A stretch of DNA of 64,000 bases from Azospira restricta (GCF_016858125.1 NZ_CP064781.1:2055501-2119500), one strand, 5' to 3'. Shown: positions 27,622 through 36,845, counted from the stretch's first letter. The notes: generated from the sequence alone by a model not told the origin. Made by a program: numbers and translations.

Positions 27622-28470
27622 TCAGGGGTTGAGGACGACCTCGATCCCGAGCGCCGAAATGCGGGCGGCGAAGGCCGCCAGCTGATCGGCGGCAAGGCGG
27701 CCCAGCCGGCCGGCGTCGGGTTGCAGCGAGGGGCGTGCGAGACTGTAGAGGTGCACGCCCTTTATCTTGTCGCGCACGCCGGCGAGCAGATCGAGGTAGG
27801 CGGATTGCTCCCGCTCGTCGGGCGGGGCGCCGTCGAGCGCGAACCAGCAGGTCTGCACCCAGGTCGGGGCGAGCTCGGCGCAGGCGATCAGATTGCCGCG
27901 CGCCTTGTCCGGGGCGTAGTCGATCTTGTTGACGGCGGCGATGCCTTCGCGCGTCGCCCGGTCGATCTTGAACCAGACTTCGCCGGCGCCGGCCGTACCG
28001 CGGTACTCGCCGATCCTGCGGATGCCGTCGCGGACGCCGGCGCGGTGCAGCAGGCTGCCGTTGGTGATCAGCCGCAAGCTGACCGCGTCGGGAAGCCGCA
28101 GGCGATCCATGAGCCCGGCGACGCGGGCGACCGCTTCCGCAAATTCCGCCGCGCTGGTCGGTTCGCCGTTGCCCGAAAAGGCGACGTCCATCAGGCGGCG
28201 GGCGCCTTCCGGGACTTCCCGTGCCATGAAGTCGCCGGCCGTGATGTCCTGCAGCAAGGCCGCCAGTTCCTGTTCCAGCAGCGCCAGATCGATCGGCGGC
28301 GGCCCGCCGCGCGTCAGGTCCGGCACCTGGCAATAGACGCAGGCCCAGTTGCAGGCGTTGTTCGGGTTCAGGTTGATGCCGACCGAAACGCCGCCGGCGC
28401 GGCGCGAAACCACCGGGTAGACGTAGCGGAAGCCGGAATAGTCGCGGCGATGGTCGGTGACGGTCAGCAT
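27622..28470 (-). CDS. Radical SAM protein of unknown substrate
   Basis: 282-residue radical SAM enzyme with the cluster motif NNACNWACVYCQVPD (C-x3-C-x2-C, about residues 40-48), a GNGEPT motif and a VWFKID segment typical of the TIM-barrel core. There is no C-terminal SPASM or TRAM domain. It is divergent from queD across 77 nt, but it does not look like QueE. The family is widespread in beta- and gammaproteobacteria; the reaction is unknown to me. Confidence 0.85.
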   Translation of the reverse strand: MLTVTDHRRDYSGFRYVYPVVSRRAGGVSVGINLNPNNACNWACVYCQVPDLTRGGPPPIDLALLEQELAALLQDITAGDFMAREVPEGARRLMDVAFSGNGEPTSAAEFAEAVARVAGLMDRLRLPDAVSLRLITNGSLLHRAGVRDGIRRIGEYRGTAGAGEVWFKIDRATREGIAAVNKIDYAPDKARGNLIACAELAPTWVQTCWFALDGAPPDEREQSAYLDLLAGVRDKIKGVHLYSLARPSLQPDAGRLGRLAADQLAAFAARISALGIEVVLNP

Positions 28471-28512
28471 GGTTCGGGACGGGCGGCGGGGAGAGGGGCT
28501 CAGCCCCGATGA

Positions 28513-28518
28513 TATAAT
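28513..28518 (+). promoter_or_regulatory. -10 element for queD
   Basis: Perfect TATAAT 30 nt before the queD ATG, in the 77-nt divergent region. No matching -35 is recognisable. Confidence 0.5.
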
Positions 28519-28547
28519 CCTTCCCCGCTTTCCACACGGCTTTCGCC

Positions 28548-28991
28548 ATGCTCATCACCCGCCGCCTCGAATTCGACGCCGGTCACCGCATCCCCGACCA
28601 CAAGAGCCAGTGCCGGCACCTGCACGGCCACCGCTACGCGATCGAGATCACGCTCTCCGGCGACATCATCCGCCAGGACGGCGACGCGGCGAACGGCATG
28701 GTGATGGATTTCTCGGAAGTGAAGGCGCTGGCGAAGCTGCACGTGGTCGACGTCTGGGACCACGCCTTCCTCGTCTACGCGGGCGACACGCAGGTGCTCG
28801 ACTTCCTGCGCAGCCTGCCCGACCACCGCACGGTCGTCCTCGACTGCGTGCCGACCGCCGAGAACCTCGCCGAGGCGGCCTTCCGCATCCTCGACCCGGT
28901 CTATCGCGACAGCTACGGCAACCACCTCCGCCTGGAGCGCGTGCGCCTCTACGAAACCCCCAACTGCTGGGCCGACGCGGTCCGCGCCTAA
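28548..28991 (+). CDS. queD: 6-carboxy-5,6,7,8-tetrahydropterin synthase (QueD)
   Basis: Converts dihydroneopterin triphosphate to 6-carboxytetrahydropterin for queuosine synthesis. The 147 residues show the zinc-binding His residues (FDAGHRI; CRHLHGHRY), the catalytic Cys just before HLHGH, and the C-terminal VRLYETPNCWA. No other que genes are adjacent apart from an unassigned radical SAM gene. The last 4 nt overlap the convergent gene at 28988. Confidence 0.92.
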   Translation: MLITRRLEFDAGHRIPDHKSQCRHLHGHRYAIEITLSGDIIRQDGDAANGMVMDFSEVKALAKLHVVDVWDHAFLVYAGDTQVLDFLRSLPDHRTVVLDCVPTAENLAEAAFRILDPVYRDSYGNHLRLERVRLYETPNCWADAVRA

Positions 28992-30577
28992 AGCAGCGCG
29001 CGCAGCGCCAGCGCGACGATCAGCAGCAACAGCAAGCCATACCCCGCCAGCGCATAGTCCGAGCGCAGCGGCGGCTCGCGCGGCGCCTGCGGATCGACGA
29101 AGTCCTTCGGGAACGGGCGCGGGCCGACCGGGACGATCTGCCGCTGCGCCGGATCCTTCGGCACCCGCCGGTGGTATTCGCGGCTGTCGACCACCGGGTG
29201 GTCGCCCCAGGCGCGGCTCGACGGCAGCTGCGGAATGCGTACCAGCAGCAGCGCGTCGAGGTCGCCGGCGAGCGTTTCCTCGAAGGTGCTCAGCGGCCGG
29301 CCGGCCGTGCCGCCGGCGAGGCGCAGCAGGTCGGCGCCGATCTCCTCGAAGGCGACTGCCGGGTAGAGGCGGCTGCGGTCTTCGGTGAGGTAGTCGAAGC
29401 TCGCCTTGCCCTGGCGCAGGCTGCCATTGGCGAGCGCCACCGCCGGCAGCGCGGCGATCGCCCGCAGCCAGCTCTCCGGGCCGCGCGCCGGAATCCGCCA
29501 GCCGAGCGCGCGCAGCGCCGAGACGCTGATGCCGGCGCAGTTGGCGCGCGCGTGCTGGTAGGAGAACTGGTGGCGGTAGAACTGGTTGTAGACGCGGCCG
29601 AGCGCCGACTGCACGTGCGCCGCGACGCGTGCCTCGCGCAGCACGGCGACCAGCAGGTACGACGGGCGGTACCAGGCCTGGCCGGCATTCACGTCGGCGA
29701 GGTAGTTGTCGAGCGGCACCGGCGCCGCGACGATCCCCTTCTCGCTTTCCGCATCGAGCGTGTAGTAGTTCGCCGCCAGCCAGTCGTGGATCGCACCGTC
29801 GTCGCCGACGCGGCCGGTGAGCACCGCGAAGTGGCCGCCGTGCGCCTCGTCGTCGTCGCCCTGGGCGCCGTTGAGGATAAAGGCGAGCACCGGCCGGCCG
29901 GCATCGTCCGGGTCGGTGCCGGGGCGGCGCCAGAGTTGTTCGACGGCGAACGGCGAACGGGCGCCGCCCTGCGCCTGCTCGCGCAGGCGCGCGCGCAGCG
30001 CCTGCGGGTCGGCGGCCAGCGGCCGTGCCGGCGGAGCATTCGGCAGGCGGAAATCGAGCGGCCACAGCGTGCGCGCGACGAAGCGCCCGCCCTGCCAGTC
30101 GCCGCGCACGCGCAGCGGCCGCTGCGCGAGGAAGGCCATGCTCGATGCGTCGAGCCACGAGCGGTTCAGCGGGTGGCGCGGGGCGAGCGCGAGCGGCAGG
30201 TCGACGCCGTCCGCCGCCAGGCGCTGACCGTCGGCAGTGAGGCGGCATTCGGGAATGACGCCGTCGGCGGCGGTCCATACCAGCGGCGGATAATCGAGCG
30301 CCGAGCCGAGCGGTGTCGCTGCGTGCCAGGCGGCGAGGTCGGCGGCCAGCGGCTGCGTGCGCGCGAAGCCGGCGAGCGGGCGGCCGGGCTGCGGCACGGC
30401 GATCCGTTCGTGACGGAAGAACCACAGCGCCTGCGGGATCGTCGTACAGTCCCGGCATTCGCCCGTGGCCAGGCGGAAATCGGCGGCCGGCAGCAGGCCG
30501 AAGGCGCCGGTGGTGGCCGGTGCGATGACGGAAGGGGCGGGGGGAACGGCAGTGGTCATGGCGATAGGCTGTCGCAT
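28988..30577 (-). CDS. Unrecognised protein with C-terminal membrane anchor
   Basis: About 529 residues from the ATG at 30577 (523 from an ATG at 30559). No family is recognised with confidence. A globular region contains HARANCAGISVSALRALGW, where a Cys next to conserved-looking His and Asn residues recalls papain-like or DUF4105-type domains. The protein ends in YALAGYGLLLLLIVALALRALL, a single tail-end transmembrane helix. There is no signal peptide. The frame stays open further upstream but would run through a tRNA-Ser gene, so the longer form is rejected. Confidence 0.7.
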   Translation of the reverse strand: MRQPIAMTTAVPPAPSVIAPATTGAFGLLPAADFRLATGECRDCTTIPQALWFFRHERIAVPQPGRPLAGFARTQPLAADLAAWHAATPLGSALDYPPLVWTAADGVIPECRLTADGQRLAADGVDLPLALAPRHPLNRSWLDASSMAFLAQRPLRVRGDWQGGRFVARTLWPLDFRLPNAPPARPLAADPQALRARLREQAQGGARSPFAVEQLWRRPGTDPDDAGRPVLAFILNGAQGDDDEAHGGHFAVLTGRVGDDGAIHDWLAANYYTLDAESEKGIVAAPVPLDNYLADVNAGQAWYRPSYLLVAVLREARVAAHVQSALGRVYNQFYRHQFSYQHARANCAGISVSALRALGWRIPARGPESWLRAIAALPAVALANGSLRQGKASFDYLTEDRSRLYPAVAFEEIGADLLRLAGGTAGRPLSTFEETLAGDLDALLLVRIPQLPSSRAWGDHPVVDSREYHRRVPKDPAQRQIVPVGPRPFPKDFVDPQAPREPPLRSDYALAGYGLLLLLIVALALRALL

Positions 30578-30617
30578 TCGTTCCGCCGCGCGTCGGCGGG
30601 CATCCGGCCGGATCGGC

Positions 30618-30705
30618 TGGCGGAAGCGGTGAGATTCGAACTCACGAACCCTTGCGGGTTGCCGGTTTTCAAGACCGGTGCAATCGACCACTCTGCCACG
30701 CTTCC
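30618..30705 (-). tRNA. tRNA-Ser (TGA)
   Basis: 88-nt class II tRNA with long variable arm and encoded CCA (plus-strand TGG at 30618-30620). Acceptor stem GGAAGCG/CGCTTCC; anticodon stem CCGGT/ACCGG with loop CTTGAAA, anticodon TGA; T-loop GTTCGAATC. Confidence 0.97.
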
Positions 30706-30829
30706 GGAAGGGCGCCGATGATAGCACGTCACAAATCGTCACCATCCGGCACCGACGGCGTTGCAACTTTCAGCGCCTTTCAGTAGTCTCACGGCCGTAT
30801 CGATTCCAGTCCTCCGGAGGATGAAGCCT

Positions 30830-31528
30830 ATGCAAGAACAGTATCAATGGGGTTCCAGCGCCCAGGCAACCCGCGACGTCGCCGTGCAGCAGAACCGCGT
30901 CCTGCGCAACACCTACCTGATGCTCGCGCTGACGATGGTGCCGACGGTGATCGGCGCGCTGGTCGGCGTGCAGCTGCAGTTCTCGTTCTTCGCCGGCAGC
31001 CCGCTGATTTCCTTCCTGCTCTTCCTTGGCATCGCCTTCGGTTTCTTCTGGGGCATCGAGAAGACCAAGAACTCGGGCCTCGGCGTCGCGCTGCTGCTCG
31101 GCTTCACGTTCTTCATGGGGCTGATGCTGTCGCGCATCCTGCAGGTCGCGCTCGGCTTCTCGAACGGCGCGTCGATGATCGCGATGGCCGCCGGCGGCAC
31201 CGGCGCGATCTTCTTCACGATGGCCGGCATCGCCTCGGTCAGCAAGCGCGACTTCACGAACATGGGCAAGTTCCTGTTCGTCGGCGTCGTCGTGCTGCTG
31301 CTCGCCGCGCTGGCCAACATCTTCCTGCAGATTCCGGCGCTGGCGCTGACCATCTCGGCGGTCGCGGTGATGCTGTTCTCGGCCTACATCCTGTACGACA
31401 TCAGCCGCATCGTGCAGGGCGGCGAGACCAACTACATCACGGCGACGCTGGCGGTGTACCTCGACATCTACAACGTCTTCGTCAGCCTGCTCAACCTGAT
31501 CATGGCTTTCACCGGCGAGCGCGACTGA
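30830..31528 (+). CDS. Bax inhibitor-1 / YccA-family membrane protein
   Basis: 232-residue inner-membrane protein with seven transmembrane helices and the BI-1 features: N-terminal RNTYLMLALTMVPTVIG and late SAYILYDISRIVQGG, with the acidic residues that gate calcium leak in characterised members. The E. coli relative YccA modulates FtsH proteolysis. ATG at 30830 is preferred over 30821 because GGAGG (30816-30820) sits 9 nt before it. A terminator follows. Confidence 0.92.
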   Translation: MQEQYQWGSSAQATRDVAVQQNRVLRNTYLMLALTMVPTVIGALVGVQLQFSFFAGSPLISFLLFLGIAFGFFWGIEKTKNSGLGVALLLGFTFFMGLMLSRILQVALGFSNGASMIAMAAGGTGAIFFTMAGIASVSKRDFTNMGKFLFVGVVVLLLAALANIFLQIPALALTISAVAVMLFSAYILYDISRIVQGGETNYITATLAVYLDIYNVFVSLLNLIMAFTGERD

Positions 31529-31545
31529 GCGTCTCCCGGCAAACG

Positions 31546-31573
31546 AAAAAAGGCGGCCGCGGCCGCCTTTTTT
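31546..31573. terminator. Bidirectional rho-independent terminator
   Basis: AAAAAA, a 16-nt perfect GC palindrome GGCGGCCGCGGCCGCC, then TTTTTT. It lies between the convergent BI-1 and Mth938-like genes. Confidence 0.9.
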
Positions 31574-31589
31574 CATGGCGCCCCGTGTC

Positions 31590-31961
31590 TCAGACGAGGA
31601 TCGCCGCGGCGACCCGGCGGCCCTCGGCGACGAGGATGTTGTAGGTGCGGCAGGCGGCCTGGGTGTCCATCACTTCCAGGCCGATGCGGGCGGCGAGCAG
31701 CGGCTGCAGCAGCGCCGGCGCCGGGAAGCGCAGCGTGCTGCCGGTGCCGAGCAGCAGGATTTCCGGCTGCAGCGCGGCGAGCTTCGCGAAGTCGGCCTCG
31801 ACCAGCGTCTCGAAGCTGGCCGCGGTCCACTCCGGCAGCAGTTGCCCGGGGAGCACCGTGATGTTGCTGCGGTACTGGATGCCGTTTACGGCGACGTAGC
31901 CGTCGCCGTAGCCGGTGAAGGTGTTCAGCTTGCTGTCGGCGTCGGATAGATGAAGTTTCAC
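31590..31961 (-). CDS. Mth938-like domain protein
   Basis: 123-residue single-domain protein of the Mth938/NDUFAF3 (DUF498) family: GYGDGYVAVNGIQYRSNITVL is in the first strand region, and PEILLLGTGSTLRFP follows. The mitochondrial relative NDUFAF3 assembles complex I, but the bacterial role is undefined. It is divergent from alaC across 101 nt. Confidence 0.87.
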   Translation of the reverse strand: MKLHLSDADSKLNTFTGYGDGYVAVNGIQYRSNITVLPGQLLPEWTAASFETLVEADFAKLAALQPEILLLGTGSTLRFPAPALLQPLLAARIGLEVMDTQAACRTYNILVAEGRRVAAAILV

Positions 31962-31994
31962 GGCAAATTGCGGTGCACAAATCGTTAAAGTAGG

Positions 31995-32000
31995 ATTATA
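31995..32000 (-). promoter_or_regulatory. -10 element for the Mth938-like gene
   Basis: TATAAT on the minus strand, about 34 nt before the start codon. No good -35 is seen. Confidence 0.4.
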
Positions 32001-32062
32001 CCTTTTCCCGCAATGCGCCCATTGGCGCGCGAATCTGACATTTCCGAGCCGCCCGACGCCCC

Positions 32063-33247
32063 ATGAAGGACTTCCCCCGCATCAAGCGCCTGCCGCCCTA
32101 CGTGTTCAACATCACGGGCGAGCTGAAGATGGCCGCCCGCCGCCGGGGCGAGGACATCATCGACATGAGCATGGGCAACCCGGACCAGCCGACGCCGAAG
32201 CACATCACGGAGAAGCTGGTCGAGGCGGCGCAGCGCGAGAACACGCACGGCTATTCGATCTCGAAGGGCATCCCGCGTCTCAGGAAGGCGATCTGCGACT
32301 GGTACGACCGGCGCTACGGCGTGCAGTTCGATCCGGAGAGCGAGGCCATCGTCACCATCGGCTCGAAGGAGGGCCTCGCCCACCTGATGCTGGCGACGCT
32401 CGACCGCGGCGACACGGTGCTGGTGCCGAATCCCTCGTACCCGATCCACATCTACGGCGCGATCATCGCCGGCGCCGACATCCGCTCGGTACGGATGACC
32501 CCTGACGTCGATTTCTTCGAGGAATTGCAGCGGGCGATCAAGGAATGCACGCCGAAGCCGAAGATGATGATCCTCGGCTTCCCGTCGAACCCGACCGCGC
32601 GCTGCGTCGAACTGGAGTTCTTCGAGCGCGTCGTCGCGCTGGCGAAGCAGCACGACATCCTGGTCGTGCACGATCTCGCCTACGCCGACATCGTTTTCGA
32701 CGGCTGGAAGGCGCCGTCGATCATGCAGGTGCCCGGTGCGCGCGACGTCGCCGTCGAGTTCTTCACGATGTCGAAGAGCTACAACATGGCCGGCTGGCGC
32801 ATCGGCTTCATGGTCGGCAACCGGGAACTGGTGTCGGCGCTGGCGCGGATCAAGAGCTACCACGACTACGGCACCTTCACGCCGATCCAGGTGGCGTCGA
32901 TCATCGCCCTCGACGGCGACCAGTCCTGCGTCGAGGAGGTCCGCGCGATGTACCAGAACCGCCGCGACGTGCTCGCCAAGGGCCTGCACGAGGCCGGCTG
33001 GATGGTCGAGGTGCCGAAGGCGTCGATGTACATCTGGGCGAAGATCCCCGAGGCCTATGCGGCGATGGGCTCGCTCGAGTTCGCCAAGAAGCTGTTGGCC
33101 GAGGCGCGCGTCGCGGTGTCGCCGGGCGTCGGCTTCGGCGAGTACGGCGACGACCACGTGCGCTTCGCGCTGATCGAGAACGAAGAACGGATCCGCCAGG
33201 CGGTCCGCGGCATCAAGGACATGTTCCGCAAGGACGGTCTCCTCTAA
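32063..33247 (+). CDS. alaC: Alanine transaminase AlaC-like
   Basis: Fold-type I PLP aminotransferase, 394 residues, most like E. coli AlaC (glutamate-pyruvate transaminase). Features: [13 protein letters not shown] near the N-terminus, substrate loop [14 protein letters not shown], Asp of VHDLAYADI, and the PLP Lys in [17 protein letters not shown]. It precedes alaA by 18 nt and lies in the same run as hom, so an amino-acid biosynthetic operon is likely. Substrate assignment rests on similarity. Confidence 0.88.
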   Translation: MKDFPRIKRLPPYVFNITGELKMAARRRGEDIIDMSMGNPDQPTPKHITEKLVEAAQRENTHGYSISKGIPRLRKAICDWYDRRYGVQFDPESEAIVTIGSKEGLAHLMLATLDRGDTVLVPNPSYPIHIYGAIIAGADIRSVRMTPDVDFFEELQRAIKECTPKPKMMILGFPSNPTARCVELEFFERVVALAKQHDILVVHDLAYADIVFDGWKAPSIMQVPGARDVAVEFFTMSKSYNMAGWRIGFMVGNRELVSALARIKSYHDYGTFTPIQVASIIALDGDQSCVEEVRAMYQNRRDVLAKGLHEAGWMVEVPKASMYIWAKIPEAYAAMGSLEFAKKLLAEARVAVSPGVGFGEYGDDHVRFALIENEERIRQAVRGIKDMFRKDGLL

Positions 33248-33265
33248 CAACGACAGAGAACAGCA

Positions 33266-34495
33266 ATGCGCCCCATCAAGAAGTCCGCCAAGCTCGCCAA
33301 CGTCTGCTACGACATCCGCGGTCCCGTGCTGCAGAAGGCCAAGCAGATGGAGGAGGAAGGCCACAAGATCATCAAGCTGAACATCGGCAACCTCGCCGCG
33401 TTCGGCTTCGACTCGCCGGAGGAGATCCAGCAGGACATCATCCGCAACCTGCCGAACGCCGCCGGCTACACCGATTCGAAGGGCATCTTCGCCGCCCGCA
33501 AGGCGATCATGCACTACTGCCAGCAGAAGAAGATCAAGGGCGTCACGCTCGAGGACATCTACGTCGGCAACGGCGTCTCCGAGTTGATCGTGATGGCGAT
33601 GAACGCGCTGCTCGACGCCGGCGACGAAGTGCTGGTGCCGGCGCCCGACTACCCGCTGTGGACCGCGGCGATCAGCCTCTCCGGCGGCACGCCGAAGCAC
33701 TACCTGTGCGACGAGGCGAACGGCTGGCTGCCCGACGTGGACGACATCCGCAGCCGGATCACGCCGAACACCCGCGCGATCGTCATCATCAACCCGAACA
33801 ACCCGACCGGCGCGCTGTACCCGGACGAGCTGCTGAAGGAAATCATCGCCATCGCCCGCGAGCACCACCTCATCATCTATTCCGACGAGGTGTACGACAA
33901 GGTCCTCTACGACGGCGAGACGCACACGGCGATCGCCTCGCTCTCGGAAGACGTGCTGACGATCACCTTCAACGGCCTCTCGAAAAACTACCGCTCCTGC
34001 GGCTACCGCGCCGGCTGGCTGGTCGTCTCCGGCGACAAGCGCCGCGCCAAGGACTATATCGAGGGGCTCGACATGCTGGCGTCGATGCGCCTGTGCGCCA
34101 ATGCGCCGGGGCAGCACGGCATCCAGACCGCGTTGGGCGGCTACCAGAGCATCGACGACCTGGTCGCCGAGGGCGGCCGCATGCGCCGCCAGCGCGACGT
34201 CGCCTACGAGCTGATCACGGCGATCCCCGGCGTCAGCTGCGTCAAGCCGAAGGCGACGCTGTACATGTTCCCGCGGCTGGACCCGAAGGTGTATCCGATC
34301 GTGAACGACCAGGAGTTCATCGCCGAACTGCTGCAGGAGGAAAAGGTGCTGCTGGTGCAGGGTACCGGCTTCAACTGGCCGCACCCGGACCACTTCCGGC
34401 TGGTCTTCCTGCCGCACGAGGACGACCTGCGCGAGGCGATCGGCCGCATCGCGCGCTTCCTCGAAGGCTACCGCAAGCGGCATGGCACGGCCTGA
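33266..34495 (+). CDS. alaA: Alanine transaminase AlaA-like
   Basis: Second fold-type I aminotransferase, 409 residues, close to E. coli AlaA (YfbQ). Visible: IRGPVLQKAKQMEEEGHKI, LNIGNLAAFGF, VPAPDYPLWTAAISLSGG, NPNNPTGALY and the PLP Lys in NGLSKNYRSCGYRAGW. Presence of both alanine transaminases side by side suggests co-regulated alanine synthesis. The stop lies 14 nt inside the GNAT gene. Confidence 0.92.
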   Translation: MRPIKKSAKLANVCYDIRGPVLQKAKQMEEEGHKIIKLNIGNLAAFGFDSPEEIQQDIIRNLPNAAGYTDSKGIFAARKAIMHYCQQKKIKGVTLEDIYVGNGVSELIVMAMNALLDAGDEVLVPAPDYPLWTAAISLSGGTPKHYLCDEANGWLPDVDDIRSRITPNTRAIVIINPNNPTGALYPDELLKEIIAIAREHHLIIYSDEVYDKVLYDGETHTAIASLSEDVLTITFNGLSKNYRSCGYRAGWLVVSGDKRRAKDYIEGLDMLASMRLCANAPGQHGIQTALGGYQSIDDLVAEGGRMRRQRDVAYELITAIPGVSCVKPKATLYMFPRLDPKVYPIVNDQEFIAELLQEEKVLLVQGTGFNWPHPDHFRLVFLPHEDDLREAIGRIARFLEGYRKRHGTA

Positions 34496-34934
34496 GATCG
34501 TCATGATCACGGCGGCCGACGGCACGGTCGCCGAGCCCGCGTGGCTGGCGCGCGCCGAAGGCGTGCACCGGCAATTGCGGCCGAACCTGCCGGCCGACTA
34601 CGCCGGGCGCTTGCGCGAGGTGTTCGCCAACGGCGGCCGGATGGCGCTGGTCGCCGAGGACGACACGGTCCGCGCCGTGGCGCTGTGGCGCGTCATCGAG
34701 AACACCTACGAGGGGCGCCGCCTCTACGTGGACGATCTCGTCACCGACGCGGCGCAGCGCTCGCAGGGTCATGGCAAGCGGCTGTTCGACTGGCTCGAAC
34801 GGCATGCCCGCGAGCTCGGCTGCGACGTGCTGGCGCTCGATTCCGGCGTGCAGCGGGCCGGCGCGCACAAATTCTATTTTCGTGAGGGGATGTCCGTTCC
34901 CTCGTTTTGCTTCAAAAAGGTGATCAACAAATGA
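34482..34934 (+). CDS. GNAT-family N-acetyltransferase
   Basis: 150-residue acetyltransferase with the acetyl-CoA loop in RSQGHGKRLFDWLERHA (R-x-x-G-x-G/K type), preceded by LYVDDLVTDAAQ and followed by ALDSGVQRAGAHKFYFREG. It begins inside the end of alaA and ends with the ATGA overlap to hom, so it is part of that operon. Substrate unknown. Confidence 0.87.
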   Translation: MARPEIVMITAADGTVAEPAWLARAEGVHRQLRPNLPADYAGRLREVFANGGRMALVAEDDTVRAVALWRVIENTYEGRRLYVDDLVTDAAQRSQGHGKRLFDWLERHARELGCDVLALDSGVQRAGAHKFYFREGMSVPSFCFKKVINK

Positions 34935-36241
34935 AACCCATCAATGTAGGCCTCATCGGCATCGGCACCGTCGGCGGCGGCACGTGGACCGTCCTCAAAC
35001 GCAACGCGGAGGAGATTACCCGCCGCGCCGGCCGTCCGATCCAGATCACCGTCGTCGCCGACAGGAACGTCGAGCAGGCGAAGCAGATCACCGGCGGCGC
35101 CTGCAAGGTCACTGACGACGCCTTCGCCGTCGTGAACGATCCGGACGTCGAGATCGTCGTCGAGCTGATCGGCGGCTACGGTGTCGCCAAGGACGTCGTG
35201 ATGCAGGCGATCGCCAACGGCAAGCACGTCGTCACCGCCAACAAGGCGCTGCTGGCCGTGCACGGCACCGAGATCTTCACCGCCGCGCAGCAGAAGGGCG
35301 TGATGGTCGCCTTCGAGGCCGCGGTTGCTGGCGGCATCCCGATCATCAAGGCGCTGCGCGAGGGCCTCACCGCCAACCGCATCGAATGGGCGGCCGGCAT
35401 CATCAACGGCACGACCAACTTCATCCTCTCCGAGATGCGCGACAAGGGCCTCTCCTTCGAGACCGTGCTGAAGGAAGCGCAGCGCCTCGGCTACGCCGAA
35501 GCCGACCCGACCTTCGACATCGAGGGCGTGGACGCCGCGCACAAGGCGACGCTGATCTCGGCGATCGCCTTCGGCATCCCGGTGCAGTTCGACAAGGCCT
35601 ACGTCGAGGGCATCACCCAGCTCGAAGCCTCCGACATCAAGTACGCCGAACAGCTCGGCTACCGCATCAAGCTCCTCGGCATCGCCAAGCGCCGCAGCCA
35701 GGGCGTCGAGCTGCGCGTGCACCCGACGCTGATCCCGGCCAAGCGCCTCCTGGCCAACGTCGAGGGCGCGATGAACGCGGTCGTCGTCAAGGGCGACGCC
35801 GTCGGCACCACGCTCTACTACGGCAAGGGGGCCGGCGCCGAGCCGACCGCGTCCGCCGTGATCGCCGACCTGGTCGACGTCACCCGTCTGGCCACCGCCG
35901 ACCCCGAGCACCGCGTGCCGCACCTCGCGTTCCAGCCGGACGCGATGTCGAACCTGCCGATCCTGCCGATGAGCGAGGTCGAGACCGGCTATTACCTGCG
36001 CCTGCGCGTCGAGGACAAGCCGGGCGTGCTCGCCGACGTCACCCGCATCCTCGCCGACCAGCAGATCTCGATCGACGCGCTCTTGCAGCGCGAGCCGGAG
36101 GAAGGCGAGGGCGAGACCGACATCATCATCCTCACCCACGTCTGCAAGGAAAGCGCGGCCGACGCGGCGATCGCGAAGATCGAGTCGTTGCCGGTGCAGA
36201 AGGGCAAGGTCAAGCGCATCCGTCTCGAAGAGCTGCAATGA
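34931..36241 (+). CDS. hom: Homoserine dehydrogenase
   Basis: Reduces aspartate semialdehyde to homoserine. The 436 residues show the Rossmann GLIGIGTVGGGTWTVL, VVTANKALLAVHG, the active-site GIINGTTNFILSEM, EADPTFDIEG, and a C-terminal ACT domain (about 350-430) that should give threonine feedback control. The start MKPINVG at 34931 forms an ATGA overlap with the GNAT stop. Confidence 0.96.
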   Translation: MKPINVGLIGIGTVGGGTWTVLKRNAEEITRRAGRPIQITVVADRNVEQAKQITGGACKVTDDAFAVVNDPDVEIVVELIGGYGVAKDVVMQAIANGKHVVTANKALLAVHGTEIFTAAQQKGVMVAFEAAVAGGIPIIKALREGLTANRIEWAAGIINGTTNFILSEMRDKGLSFETVLKEAQRLGYAEADPTFDIEGVDAAHKATLISAIAFGIPVQFDKAYVEGITQLEASDIKYAEQLGYRIKLLGIAKRRSQGVELRVHPTLIPAKRLLANVEGAMNAVVVKGDAVGTTLYYGKGAGAEPTASAVIADLVDVTRLATADPEHRVPHLAFQPDAMSNLPILPMSEVETGYYLRLRVEDKPGVLADVTRILADQQISIDALLQREPEEGEGETDIIILTHVCKESAADAAIAKIESLPVQKGKVKRIRLEELQ

Positions 36242-36786
36242 TGCGTCGCGGCGCCGTGGTGGCCGCCTTCGTCGTCGCATTCGCCGGCCTGGCGGCCTGC
36301 GAGTCGACGCCGGAGCGCGTGTTCACCTACGGCGCCCGCGGTGCGGAAATCCAGGCCGAACGCTTCGTCGCCGAGGTCTATGGCCGGCCGTCGGCGCCGC
36401 TGCCGTACGGCGGTCCGGACATCGATTACGCCGTCGCCGGCATCAAGGCGCGCTGGCCGTCGCTGCAGCCGCTGCTCGACGACGGCACGCTCGGCCTGAC
36501 CGAGGACGGCGAGCTCGCCGTGCGCGATGGCGGTGCCCGGAGCGACGCGGAGATACGTCGACTGCGGGCGCTGGTCAAGGCCGAGAACCGCGACCGCTTC
36601 TTCCTCTATCGCGGCGTCACCACCGGCATCGGCCACGGTGGCAATTCGCTGCCGCTGATGATCGAATACACGGAGGCGGTGTTCGCCCGCGAATGGCTGC
36701 GGCAGGCGCCGGCCGGCTGGTGGGTGCAGGACGCCCGGGGCGGCTGGCGCCTGCGCGGCACCCCTGAGCCGCCGGCAAAGCCCTGA
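36238..36786 (+). CDS. Putative lipoprotein, 182 aa
   Basis: Signal peptide with lipobox GLAAC (Cys21). The rest is soluble, and one stretch (RRLRALVKAENRDRFFLY) weakly recalls DUF1318 (YdbL) proteins. The start ATG overlaps the hom stop (ATGATG), so it is probably co-translated. An aspartate-family gene operon is an unexpected home for an envelope lipoprotein. Function not known. Confidence 0.7.
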   Translation: MMRRGAVVAAFVVAFAGLAACESTPERVFTYGARGAEIQAERFVAEVYGRPSAPLPYGGPDIDYAVAGIKARWPSLQPLLDDGTLGLTEDGELAVRDGGARSDAEIRRLRALVKAENRDRFFLYRGVTTGIGHGGNSLPLMIEYTEAVFAREWLRQAPAGWWVQDARGGWRLRGTPEPPAKP

Positions 36787-36803
36787 AAATGCTTGGGGTT
36801 TTT

Positions 36804-36845
36804 GCGATTTGCATCAAGGAATGAGTGATGCGCCTTCGGCAGAAT
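36804..36845 (+). promoter_or_regulatory. FNR/Anr-type site with class II promoter spacing
   Basis: GCGAT-TTGC-ATCAA (36804-36817) matches 8 of 10 conserved bases of the FNR consensus TTGAT-N4-ATCAA. CAGAAT at 36840-36845 fits a -10, which puts the site centre at about -41.5 from the expected start, the standard activating position. It precedes the DUF2249/NnrS-like pair and predicts induction at low oxygen. Confidence 0.55.

Noticed and set aside
30578-30766. N-terminal extension of the unrecognised 28988 gene
   Set aside because: It would translate through tRNA-Ser(TGA) and its flanks.
31985-34525. 846-codon minus-strand frame opposite alaC and alaA
   Set aside because: Shadow of two clear aminotransferases; no domain recognisable.
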